Source: Litorimonas sp964610115 (GTDB lineage Bacteria; Pseudomonadota; Alphaproteobacteria; Caulobacterales; Maricaulaceae). From it: 15,555 bases of DNA. A program made the translations under genes and the position numbers. The notes under the pieces are model-generated. The model worked only from the letters and a program-made list of their open reading frames with translations. It was not told the DNA's origin and searched no databases. Positions 1 to 6,750 of the stretch are shown here, piece by piece. Where the stretch lies: assembly GCA_964610115.1 (NCBI GenBank), contig CAZSUW010000058.1, forward strand, positions 1 through 15,555, in the 5' to 3' direction. Within the stretch, counting starts at the first letter, position 1, and every line of letters begins with the position of its first letter.

Positions 1-3
1 CTC

Positions 4-2859
4 TCACTCCGCCGCTTGGGCAGTGCCCCCTAGCATGGATTTAAGATATCGCCCCGTCCAGCTGCGCTCAACAGTGGCAATATCTTCTGGGGTGCCGACG
101 CCAACGATTTCACCGCCGCCATCGCCGCCTTCCGGGCCGATATCGATGACCCAGTCAGCGGTCTTCACCACGTCCAGATTATGTTCGATAATCACCATCG
201 TGTTACCGTTGGATACTAGCTCTTGCAGGACGGTCAGCAGCTTGTTGACGTCTTCAAAGTGCAGGCCTGTTGTCGGTTCGTCCAAGATGTAAAGCGTCTG
301 GCCCGTGGCGCGTTTTGAGAGTTCTTTGGCGAGTTTTACGCGTTGCGCTTCACCGCCGGACAGCGTTGTCGCTTGCTGGCCGACTTTGATGTAGCCGAGC
401 CCGACGCGTTGTAGCGTCACCATCTTGTCGCGAATGCTGGGCACCGCTTTGAAGAAGTCTGCGGCCTCATCAATGGGCATGGCGAGCACGTCGGAAATGG
501 ACTTGCCTTTGAACTTAATCTCTAAGGTTTCGCGATTATAACGCGCCCCGTTGCAGACATCACAGGTGACATAGACGTCCGGTAGAAAGTGCATTTCGAT
601 CTTAACGACGCCTGCGCCTTGGCAGGCTTCGCAGCGACCGCCTTTCACGTTAAACGAAAAGCGACCGGGTTTGTAACCGCGTGTTTTCGCTTCGGGCAGG
701 CCCGCAAACCAATCCCGGATTGGGGTAAAGGCGCCTGTATAAGTCGCGGGGTTAGAACGGGGCGTACGACCAATCGGCGATTGATCGATCTGGATGACTT
801 TATCGAGTTGATCCAAACCATGGACCGCCGTGTGAGGCATGGGGGCTTTCGTCGCTTTGTTGATCTTGCGCGCCGCCGCTTTGTAAAGGGTCTCAATCGT
901 CAGCGTCGATTTTCCGCCTCCAGAGACGCCCGTGACGCACGTCATCACACCGAGAGGGAAATCAACGTCAAGGTCTTTAAGATTATTGCCGCTGGCCCCT
1001 TCAACATGGATAACTTTGTCCGTGTCGATCGATCGGCGGCGCGCTGGGATTTCGATGGACTTTTTGCCCGTCAGGTATTGGCCGGTCAGTGAAGCTCTGG
1101 CTTTTTTGATTTGTTTCGGAGTGCCGGCCGCTACGACCTCGCCGCCATTCACACCGGCGCGCGGGCCCATATCGATGACATAGTCCGCCGTCAGGATCGC
1201 TTCCTCATCATGTTCAACAACAAGGACGGTATTGCCAAGATCACGCAACTCTTGGAGCGTTTGCAAGAGGCGCGCATTATCGCGCTGGTGCAAACCTATC
1301 GACGGCTCGTCTAGGACATAGAGAACACCTGTCAGGCCCGATCCAATCTGGCTCGCGAGACGGATGCGTTGGCTTTCGCCGCCTGACAGCGACCCAGATC
1401 CGCGCCCAAGCGAGAGGTAGTCGAGGCCAACCGCGTTGAGGAACTTTAGCCGGTCCGAGATTTCTTTCAAAATCCGTTCCGCAATTTCCATATCCTTGTC
1501 GGAGAGGACCGTCTTTAAGCCTTCGAAGTGGTCGAGTGCGTGCGCGATACTCATCTCTCCTGGCGCGGCAATATCAAGGCCCGCAACTTTGACAGAGAGC
1601 GTTTCGGGCTTGAGTCGCTTACCACCGCATGCTTCGCATTTTGTGTCGCTTTGATATTTGGCGAGGTCTTCGCGGACCCATGTGCTTTCCGTTTCACGGT
1701 AGCGGCGCGCGAGGTTGGGGATGACGCCTTCAAACGGTTTCTTCGTTTTATAGGTGCGTTTTCCGTCTTTGTAGACGAACTCAACCTCTGTTCCTTTCGT
1801 GCCATAGAGAATGACCTCTTGGGACCGGCTATTGAGCTCGCCGAACGGGGTTGAGGTTGAGAAGCCGTAGTGATCAGCGAGCGCGGTGAGCGTTTGCGCA
1901 TAAAGAGAAGAGGGGGTCTTGCTCCACGGGGCAATGGCTCCGCCAGCGAGCGAGCGCGTACCATCCGGGATAACAAGGTTGACATCGAACTTCATTTCCC
2001 GGCCCAGCCCGTCACAGCTCGGGCAGGCGCCTTGCGGACTGTTGAATGAGAAAAGCCGCGGTTCGATTTCTTCCAACGTAAAACCCGAAACGGGGCAGGC
2101 GAACTTCTCCGAGAACAAAATCCGCTCATCAGGATTGTCGGCTTGTTCCGCAACGGCCAAGCCGTCAGCTAGGCGTAGTGCCTGTTCCAGACTATCAGCA
2201 AGGCGCGTTTCCAAGCCTTCGCGAACCACGACGCGGTCGACGACTACATCAATGTCGTGCTTGAATTTTTTATCGAGGGCTGGAGCGTCTTCAAGGCGGA
2301 CGATTTCGCCATCAATTTTCGCGCGTTGATAGCCCGCCTTCATCCATTCGGCGATGTCTTTGCGAAATTCGCCTTTGCGGTTCCGCACAACGGGCGCGAG
2401 GATGTAGAGCTTTGTTCCTTCGGGCAGTGCCATGGTAATATCGACCATTTGGCTAACGGTCTGGCTTTCAATCGGCAGGCCTGTGGCGGGCGAGTAGGGG
2501 ACGCCAACCCGTGCCCAGAGAAGGCGCATATAGTCGTAAATTTCAGTGACTGTCCCGACGGTCGAACGCGGGTTCTTGCTGGTCGTTTTTTGTTCGATAG
2601 AAATTGCAGGGGACAGGCCTTCAATGCTGTCGACATCCGGTTTGCCCTGCAATTCTAGGAATTGCCGCGCATAGGCCGACAAGCTCTCGACATAGCGGCG
2701 CTGTCCTTCAGCATAGATCGTATCAAAGGCGAGAGAGCTTTTCCCGGACCCAGACAGGCCAGTAATCACCACGAGCTTATCGCGGGGCATGTCAATGTCG
2801 ACATCCTTGAGATTATGCTCGCGTGCGCCGCGGACCTGAATATTTTTCAGCATAGCCAT
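4..2859 (-). CDS. uvrA: UvrA, excinuclease ABC subunit A
   Basis: Damage-recognition ATPase of nucleotide excision repair; it forms a dimer, loads UvrB onto lesions and acts in the cytoplasm on DNA. The protein has two ABC modules. In 951-residue numbering, the first Walker A (GLSGSGKS) is near 34-41, signature LSGGESQR near 491 and Walker B LDEPS near 516; the second Walker A (GVSGGGKS) is near 644, LSGGEAQR near 833 and LDEPT near 859. Cysteine pairs are at 279/282, 408/411, 743/746 and 766/769; the last four form the C-terminal zinc finger. The first site reads CPVSG, so one expected cysteine is serine. The frame stays open upstream to 3096, but I chose the ATG at 2859: conserved family sequence begins there (MLKNIQVRGAREHNL), an AGGA lies 13 nt upstream, the length fits UvrA, and the LexA box lies inside any longer version. 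Divergent from ssb. Confidence 0.97.
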   Translation of the reverse strand: MAMLKNIQVRGAREHNLKDVDIDMPRDKLVVITGLSGSGKSSLAFDTIYAEGQRRYVESLSAYARQFLELQGKPDVDSIEGLSPAISIEQKTTSKNPRSTVGTVTEIYDYMRLLWARVGVPYSPATGLPIESQTVSQMVDITMALPEGTKLYILAPVVRNRKGEFRKDIAEWMKAGYQRAKIDGEIVRLEDAPALDKKFKHDIDVVVDRVVVREGLETRLADSLEQALRLADGLAVAEQADNPDERILFSEKFACPVSGFTLEEIEPRLFSFNSPQGACPSCDGLGREMKFDVNLVIPDGTRSLAGGAIAPWSKTPSSLYAQTLTALADHYGFSTSTPFGELNSRSQEVILYGTKGTEVEFVYKDGKRTYKTKKPFEGVIPNLARRYRETESTWVREDLAKYQSDTKCEACGGKRLKPETLSVKVAGLDIAAPGEMSIAHALDHFEGLKTVLSDKDMEIAERILKEISDRLKFLNAVGLDYLSLGRGSGSLSGGESQRIRLASQIGSGLTGVLYVLDEPSIGLHQRDNARLLQTLQELRDLGNTVLVVEHDEEAILTADYVIDMGPRAGVNGGEVVAAGTPKQIKKARASLTGQYLTGKKSIEIPARRRSIDTDKVIHVEGASGNNLKDLDVDFPLGVMTCVTGVSGGGKSTLTIETLYKAAARKINKATKAPMPHTAVHGLDQLDKVIQIDQSPIGRTPRSNPATYTGAFTPIRDWFAGLPEAKTRGYKPGRFSFNVKGGRCEACQGAGVVKIEMHFLPDVYVTCDVCNGARYNRETLEIKFKGKSISDVLAMPIDEAADFFKAVPSIRDKMVTLQRVGLGYIKVGQQATTLSGGEAQRVKLAKELSKRATGQTLYILDEPTTGLHFEDVNKLLTVLQELVSNGNTMVIIEHNLDVVKTADWVIDIGPEGGDGGGEIVGVGTPEDIATVERSWTGRYLKSMLGGTAQAAE

Positions 2860-2910
2860 AGGGTGATGCGTATCCTGTTTGCTGTCGCTCTTGCTTTTCC
2901 GATTGCGATA

Positions 2911-2925
2911 GAACATATGTGGAAC
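2911..2925 (-). promoter_or_regulatory. LexA (SOS) box upstream of uvrA
   Basis: The plus strand reads GAAC-ATATGTG-GAAC, which is GTTC-N7-GTTC on the minus strand: a perfect match to the LexA operator known from Alphaproteobacteria (a direct repeat, not the CTGT-N8-ACAG palindrome of Escherichia coli). It lies 51 bp upstream of the uvrA start codon at 2859, a normal distance for repression of that gene. It is about 230 bp upstream of the ssb start, so control of ssb by the same site is possible but less certain. Confidence 0.85.
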
Positions 2926-3156
2926 ATACGCGCTAGCGATTTTGCCGTGTTCAGGCAAGATGATTGCGCCGAACATAGCCGTCTTGCTTCCTACGCGAGA
3001 GGGCTTTTTGCAGACGGTGAGAAACGCGGTTTCCCACAGATTTTTGCAAGCGTTTGGCGTGACCATTGAGCGAAAGGATGCGAAAGCTTGCCGCATAATC
3101 AGCCCGCGAGGCTAACAAACGGTTCAACAGACCTCGCGTCCTATAGGAGAAAAGAT

Positions 3157-3672
3157 ATGGCAGGATCCGTCAATAAAGTGATTTTGGTCGGCAACCTCGG
3201 CGCTGACCCAGAAGTGCGCACCTTCGGCAATGGCGGTAAAGTCGCCAAGCTGCGCATGGCTACATCAGAGCAGTGGAAAGACCGCCAAAGTGGGGAACGC
3301 CGCGAACGCACAGAGTGGCATACTGTTGAAGTCTGGGGCGAAGGTTTGGTTGGTGTTGTGGAACGCTATGTCAATAAGGGGTCTAAGCTCTATATTGAAG
3401 GCCAGCTGACGACCGAGAAGTGGCAAGACCGCGATGGTAATGATCGCTACACGACCAAGGTCAAAGTCGCCGGGCCGAATAGCAACCTCACTATGCTGGA
3501 TAGCCGCGGTGGTTCTGGTGGCGGCGGCAATATGGGCGGTGGTGGCGGCTATAACCAAGACCGCATGGGCGGCGGCGGAGGTGGCTACAACCAAGGCGGG
3601 GGCTCACGTTCTGCGTCCAATCTGGACGGTCCGAAACAGGACTTTGACCTCGACGACGAAATTCCGTTCTAG
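3157..3672 (+). CDS. ssb: Single-stranded DNA-binding protein SSB
   Basis: Binds single-stranded DNA during replication, recombination and repair, and recruits partner proteins through its C-terminal tip. The 171-residue product has an OB-fold domain at about 4-113 (VNKVILVGNLGADPEVR at the start, YIEGQLTTEKWQD in the middle), a glycine-rich linker at about 117-150 with two near-identical GGGGGYNQ units, and the acidic tip DFDLDDEIPF that ends in the canonical IPF. The frame is open back to 3088, but the ATG at 3157 is preferred: AGGAGA lies just upstream (3145-3150) and conserved SSB sequence begins there. A CATAAT at 3094-3099 could be a -10 element; no well-spaced -35 goes with it. Divergent from uvrA, the common arrangement for these two genes. 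Confidence 0.97.
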   Translation: MAGSVNKVILVGNLGADPEVRTFGNGGKVAKLRMATSEQWKDRQSGERRERTEWHTVEVWGEGLVGVVERYVNKGSKLYIEGQLTTEKWQDRDGNDRYTTKVKVAGPNSNLTMLDSRGGSGGGGNMGGGGGYNQDRMGGGGGGYNQGGGSRSASNLDGPKQDFDLDDEIPF

Positions 3673-3684
3673 ATATAATCAACG

Positions 3685-3712
3685 AAACGGCGTCCCAATC
3701 GGGCGCCGTTTT
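3685..3712 (+). terminator. Rho-independent terminator of ssb
   Basis: Begins 12 bp after the ssb stop codon. AAACGGCG-T-CCC pairs with GGG-CGCCGTTT around an AATC loop, giving an 11-bp stem with one bulged T, followed directly by a short T-rich run (TTTTCATTT counted from the stem end). It separates ssb from the DUF1428 gene. Confidence 0.8.
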
Positions 3713-3731
3713 CATTTCAGGGAGAGAGAAA

Positions 3732-4094
3732 ATGGACAGCACACATTATGTCGATGGCTTCGTCCTCGCTGTACCGGCGGATAAGAAAGACGCCTATATA
3801 GAGCAGTCAAAACACTTTCTGACGATCATGAAACGCTATGGCGTCCTAAGCTATGTTGAATGTTGGGAAGACGATGTGCCTGAGGGTGAGCTCACCTCTT
3901 TTCCTATGGCGGTTAAGCGCAAAGATGGGGAAAAGATTGTCTTTTCCTGGATGACCTGGCCCTCAAAAGCGGTGCGAGATGAGGCCTATGAAAAATCCAT
4001 GAATGATCCGGACATGGAGCACGATCCGTCAAAGTTCGCCTGGGACGGTAAGCGCATGATCTATGGTGGATTTACGCCGATCGTGATTGCTTAA
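3732..4094 (+). CDS. DUF1428 family protein (YbaA-like)
   Basis: Small cytosolic protein of unknown biochemical role. The 120-residue sequence matches the DUF1428 family along its whole length: YVDGFVLAVP at the N-terminus, YVECWEDDVPEGELTSFPMAV in the centre, VFSWMTWPSKAVRDEAYEKSM, and the closing DGKRMIYGGFTPIV. The family has a ferredoxin-like alpha/beta fold related to the dimeric alpha-beta barrels (known for the family, not visible here). GGAGAGAG lies just before the ATG at 3732. It follows the ssb terminator and ends 5 bp before the stop of the convergent lipoprotein gene, so it is probably its own transcription unit. No catalytic residues can be assigned from sequence. Confidence 0.92.
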   Translation: MDSTHYVDGFVLAVPADKKDAYIEQSKHFLTIMKRYGVLSYVECWEDDVPEGELTSFPMAVKRKDGEKIVFSWMTWPSKAVRDEAYEKSMNDPDMEHDPSKFAWDGKRMIYGGFTPIVIA

Positions 4095-4099
4095 GCGAG

Positions 4100-5071
4100 T
4101 TATTCCCACTCAGTCTGGCGGAAGGGTACGAGAATTTCGACATCTATTCGTTCTATCAGTGGCATGTCAGAACCGTTCACACGAACGCTCCATATGTGTG
4201 AGGTCCTTGCTTGCAAGCGTTCCATTTGCGGCGTGATCCCGTTCCAGCTGATCTCAAACTGAAGTTGATATAGGTCGTCAGTCAATTGGAATACACCGAT
4301 GGCTGGAATGTCATGAAAAGAGGCGTCTACACTTGAGGCTGGGCCTTTCAGCCAAGCGTCAAAACTCCTTAAGTCCCGGATTGTGCCGGACGAGAAATTC
4401 AGCATGAAAGTCTCGGAAAGTATATCTTCAAACTGATCGGCTGACCGGTCCGGACGTTCCACCTCGGACATGTAGCGGTGGACCAGAGCTTTCGCGCGGG
4501 CCTCTATCGGCTTGGCGCGGAAGTTAGCTCGCTCCAAATAGGTAAGAGCCTTCTCTGCGTGGCTAAGATAGCTATTGCGAATGTCATCGGGCGTCACCGC
4601 GCGCGCTTCGGGCGTCTCTGCGGGCAAAGCGATCATGGTTGTCCCTTCGATGAGCGGTACATCCGGGACCGTGATGCCATCGCCAAACTGGAACAAACCG
4701 TCATCATTGGCGTCCTTATGCAGCATGATGATCATTCGGCTGCCAATGTCAGGCGTGTCGTCTAGCAAAAGCGGTACAGCTTCGCTGATCCCCGCCGGAA
4801 TATAGGTCGCTGCCGTATAGTCCTCACGCAAAGGCACACCGTCCACAAAGGGGTGAACCACAAGGAAGGACGGCGTTTCAGCCTGAACGGACGGAACGTA
4901 AAGCGTGGATCCCACGCGGCTTAAGCCGTCCAATGTGATCTGATTAGTTTGGCCGTTTCCGGGTGTGATTGTGGGCGGCGTACCCTGTGTAGAGGGGGCA
5001 ATCACAGGTTCCGCGTGACAGCCAACCAGTGAGAGGGCGCCGAGGCTAACGATATACGCGACTCTAATCAC
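4100..5071 (-). CDS. Predicted lipoprotein with DUF7282-like and NTF2-like domains
   Basis: Function unknown. The 323-residue product opens with a short lipoprotein signal peptide ending in the lipobox LVGC, predicting acylation at Cys18 and export. A Ser/Thr/Pro/Gly/Gln-rich linker follows to about residue 40. Residues about 45-150 resemble DUF7282: FLVVHPFVDGVPL, then hydrophobic beta strands and HKDANDDGLFQFGDG, an Asp/Asn-rich loop that could bind calcium. Residues about 185-305 resemble an NTF2/SnoaL-like fold, starting with a helix around ALVHRYMSEV and ending in strands around LYQLQFEISW and HIWSVRV. Both domain calls rest on pattern recognition only. The start is GTG at 5071, and GTGA overlaps the ilvE stop, so the two genes are probably translationally coupled. 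Known biology gives no obvious link between the two products. Confidence 0.75.
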   Translation of the reverse strand: MIRVAYIVSLGALSLVGCHAEPVIAPSTQGTPPTITPGNGQTNQITLDGLSRVGSTLYVPSVQAETPSFLVVHPFVDGVPLREDYTAATYIPAGISEAVPLLLDDTPDIGSRMIIMLHKDANDDGLFQFGDGITVPDVPLIEGTTMIALPAETPEARAVTPDDIRNSYLSHAEKALTYLERANFRAKPIEARAKALVHRYMSEVERPDRSADQFEDILSETFMLNFSSGTIRDLRSFDAWLKGPASSVDASFHDIPAIGVFQLTDDLYQLQFEISWNGITPQMERLQARTSHIWSVRVNGSDMPLIERIDVEILVPFRQTEWE

Positions 5072-5946
5072 AGGCTGATCTGTCCACGGACGAGTTGATC
5101 ATAATCACTGGCCAGTTGGTGGATTGTATCGCCAACCTCATAATGAATGCCCTGAATTTCCCGAACAGGTGTAACTTCGGCGGCTGTGCCGACAACGAAG
5201 CAGCCTTGGAAATGTGGCATTTCGCTAGGGTAAATGTCTCGCTGATGCACAGCAATGCCGCGCGTCTTAGCGAGCTTGATGACAGTATCATAGGTGATGC
5301 CTTCAAGCAGGCAATCATTTGTTGGCGTGTGTAACTCTCCGTCCCGCACAAAGAAAATGTGCGCGCCCGTACATTCGGCAATGCGGCCCTTGTAATCATA
5401 CATCAGCGCATCATCCCATCCATTGGCGGCTGCTTTATCCTTGGAAAGCGTGCAGATCATATAAAGACCTGCGGCCTTCGCCTTGCACGGGATTGTGTCA
5501 GGGGCGGGCCGCTTCCAGTCGCTGATCATCAGCCGGATGCCCTTCATTTTATTTTCGAAATAGCTCCCCCAATGCCAGACAGCGACAGCGAGGTGGATCG
5601 TATTGTTCTTTGAGGCGACCCCCATCATGTCCGATCCACGCCAGGCGAGGGGGCGCAGGTAAGCGGACCCCAAACCCGTCTTCGCCAGAGCTTCGACGCA
5701 AGCGTCATCAATTTGTTGCGTGGTGTAAGGGATTTCATATCCCAGAAGCTGGGCTGATTTCTGCAGCCGTTTTGTGTGATCCGTCAGGCGGAAAACTTCG
5801 CCCTCATACGCTCTGTCACCTTCGAACACGGCAGAGCCATAATGCAAGCTATGGGTAAGCATGTGGACTTTGGCGTCCCGCCAATCGATGAATTCTCCGT
5901 CCATCCAAATAAGGCCGTCGCGATCATGGTAGGCTTTTTCGATCAT
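5068..5946 (-). CDS. ilvE: Branched-chain amino acid aminotransferase (PLP fold type IV)
   Basis: Transfers the amino group between glutamate and branched-chain 2-oxo acids, the last step of leucine, isoleucine and valine synthesis; cytosolic. The 292-residue sequence shows the fold-type-IV pattern: VHMLTHSLHYGSAVFEGDRAY near 27-47, the Schiff-base lysine probably Lys157 in TIPCKAKAAG, Glu191 in IAECTGAHIFFV, the EGITYDTVIKLA segment near 215, and GTAAEVTPVREI near 253-265. The length is slightly below Escherichia coli IlvE. A D-amino acid transaminase or 4-amino-4-deoxychorismate lyase is less likely given the HSLHYGSAVFEG and GTAAEVTPV motifs. A candidate promoter lies just upstream; no strong ribosome binding site is visible. 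The stop overlaps the start of the downstream lipoprotein gene by 4 bp. Divergent from the response regulator gene. Confidence 0.9.
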   Translation of the reverse strand: MIEKAYHDRDGLIWMDGEFIDWRDAKVHMLTHSLHYGSAVFEGDRAYEGEVFRLTDHTKRLQKSAQLLGYEIPYTTQQIDDACVEALAKTGLGSAYLRPLAWRGSDMMGVASKNNTIHLAVAVWHWGSYFENKMKGIRLMISDWKRPAPDTIPCKAKAAGLYMICTLSKDKAAANGWDDALMYDYKGRIAECTGAHIFFVRDGELHTPTNDCLLEGITYDTVIKLAKTRGIAVHQRDIYPSEMPHFQGCFVVGTAAEVTPVREIQGIHYEVGDTIHQLASDYDQLVRGQISL

Positions 5947-5975
5947 GGTGTTTTATCCGTTTAACTCGAAACCGC

Positions 5976-6003
5976 ATTCTTAACTTGGAGCGCGGACTGT
6001 CAA
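5976..6003 (-). promoter_or_regulatory. Candidate sigma70-type promoter of ilvE
   Basis: On the minus strand, a perfect -35 TTGACA (6003-5998) is followed by 16 bp and AAGAAT (5981-5976, 4 of 6 matches to TATAAT), ending 29 bp before the ilvE start codon. The element was picked by eye. Confidence 0.45.
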
Positions 6004-6013
6004 CCGCCATAAA
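5985..6013 (+). promoter_or_regulatory. Weak candidate promoter of the response regulator gene
   Basis: TTGGAG (5985-5990), a 17-bp spacer and CATAAA (6008-6013) lie 20 bp before the TTG start at 6034. Matches to consensus are modest (3 of 6 and 4 of 6). It overlaps the opposing ilvE candidate promoter, so if both are real the two divergent units would compete for the same DNA. Confidence 0.25.
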
Positions 6014-6021
6014 GCGCCTTC

Positions 6022-6028
6022 AGGAGGG
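6022..6028 (+). promoter_or_regulatory. Strong Shine-Dalgarno that fixes a TTG start
   Basis: AGGAGGG sits 5 nt before TTG at 6034-6036. No ATG or GTG is well placed between this site and the conserved HVLVIDDD strand of the receiver domain, so the response regulator most likely starts at this rare TTG codon. Confidence 0.75.
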
Positions 6029-6033
6029 AAATT

Positions 6034-6744
6034 TTGGATCAACAAGCAACATATCTCGACCGAAGTGACACACATGTGCTCGTCATTGACGATGATGATC
6101 GGATTCGGTCTCTTCTATCCCGCTATTTAGGACAGGCTGGATACCGGGTCTCTAGCGCCGCCAACGCAGAAGAGGCGCGGGCTAAAATGGGCGGATTAGA
6201 ATATGACCTCTTGATTGTTGATGTGATGATGCCGGGCGAAGATGGTGTGGCGCTAACCGCAAGCCTGCGTGAACATCGGGATATACCGATCATACTTCTA
6301 ACGGCAAAAGGCGATCCAGCAGACCGGATAAGAGGCTTAAAAGCGGGGGCGGATGACTATTTACCCAAACCCTTTGAACCGGAGGAGTTGCTTCTACGTA
6401 TGGATGCAATTTTTCGCCGGACCGGCCGAAAGGCGGTGAGTGAACGCATCCGTTTTGGCGCGTTTACCTATAACTTGCAGACGCAAGAGCTTCTTAAAAA
6501 CGGCGAGGTTATGCGCCTGACGACAAGTGAGTCCACTTTGCTTGATCTTTTAGCGCGTCAAGGCGGTGGGGCGGTGTCTCGTTATGTCTTATCCGAGAAT
6601 GTAAATGGGGAAAGCGAGCGCGCGGTCGATGTGCAGATGACGCGGCTTCGTCGCAAATTAGAAGAAAGTCCAGCCGAGCCGAAATATCTCCTCACCGTGC
6701 GTGGCAAAGGCTACCGCTTAATCGCGACGCCGCTGGATGGCTAA
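6034..6744 (+). CDS. OmpR/PhoB-family response regulator
   Basis: DNA-binding output half of a two-component system. The 236-residue protein has a receiver domain at about 13-130: acidic pocket DDDD at 19-22, phosphoacceptor Asp63 in IVDVMMPGEDG, Thr90 (ILLTAKGD) and Lys112 in LPKPFEP. A winged-helix DNA-binding domain covers about 136-234, with VDVQMTRLRRKLE as the recognition helix and YLLTVRGKGYRL as the wing. Translation starts at TTG behind a strong AGGAGGG. The kinase gene begins 6 bp after its stop, so the two are almost certainly one operon. It is divergent from ilvE. The subfamily is uncertain; the sequence resembles alphaproteobacterial OmpR-like regulators, and I would not name the target regulon. 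Confidence 0.93.
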   Translation: MDQQATYLDRSDTHVLVIDDDDRIRSLLSRYLGQAGYRVSSAANAEEARAKMGGLEYDLLIVDVMMPGEDGVALTASLREHRDIPIILLTAKGDPADRIRGLKAGADDYLPKPFEPEELLLRMDAIFRRTGRKAVSERIRFGAFTYNLQTQELLKNGEVMRLTTSESTLLDLLARQGGGAVSRYVLSENVNGESERAVDVQMTRLRRKLEESPAEPKYLLTVRGKGYRLIATPLDG

Positions 6745-6750
6745 ATCATT

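Noticed and set aside
589..1092. 167-codon open frame on the plus strand inside uvrA
   Set aside because: Antisense shadow of a highly conserved gene, without a ribosome binding site or recognisable domain. The same applies to the other long antisense frames inside uvrA, for example 1528-1854 and 2257-2658.
2860..3096. N-terminal extension of UvrA by 79 residues
   Set aside because: The LexA box lies inside it, the residues are unlike UvrA, and the shorter protein has the normal family length with conserved sequence starting at its ATG.
3088..3156. N-terminal extension of SSB by 23 residues
   Set aside because: A good ribosome binding site and the conserved SSB start are at 3157; the extension is not family-like.
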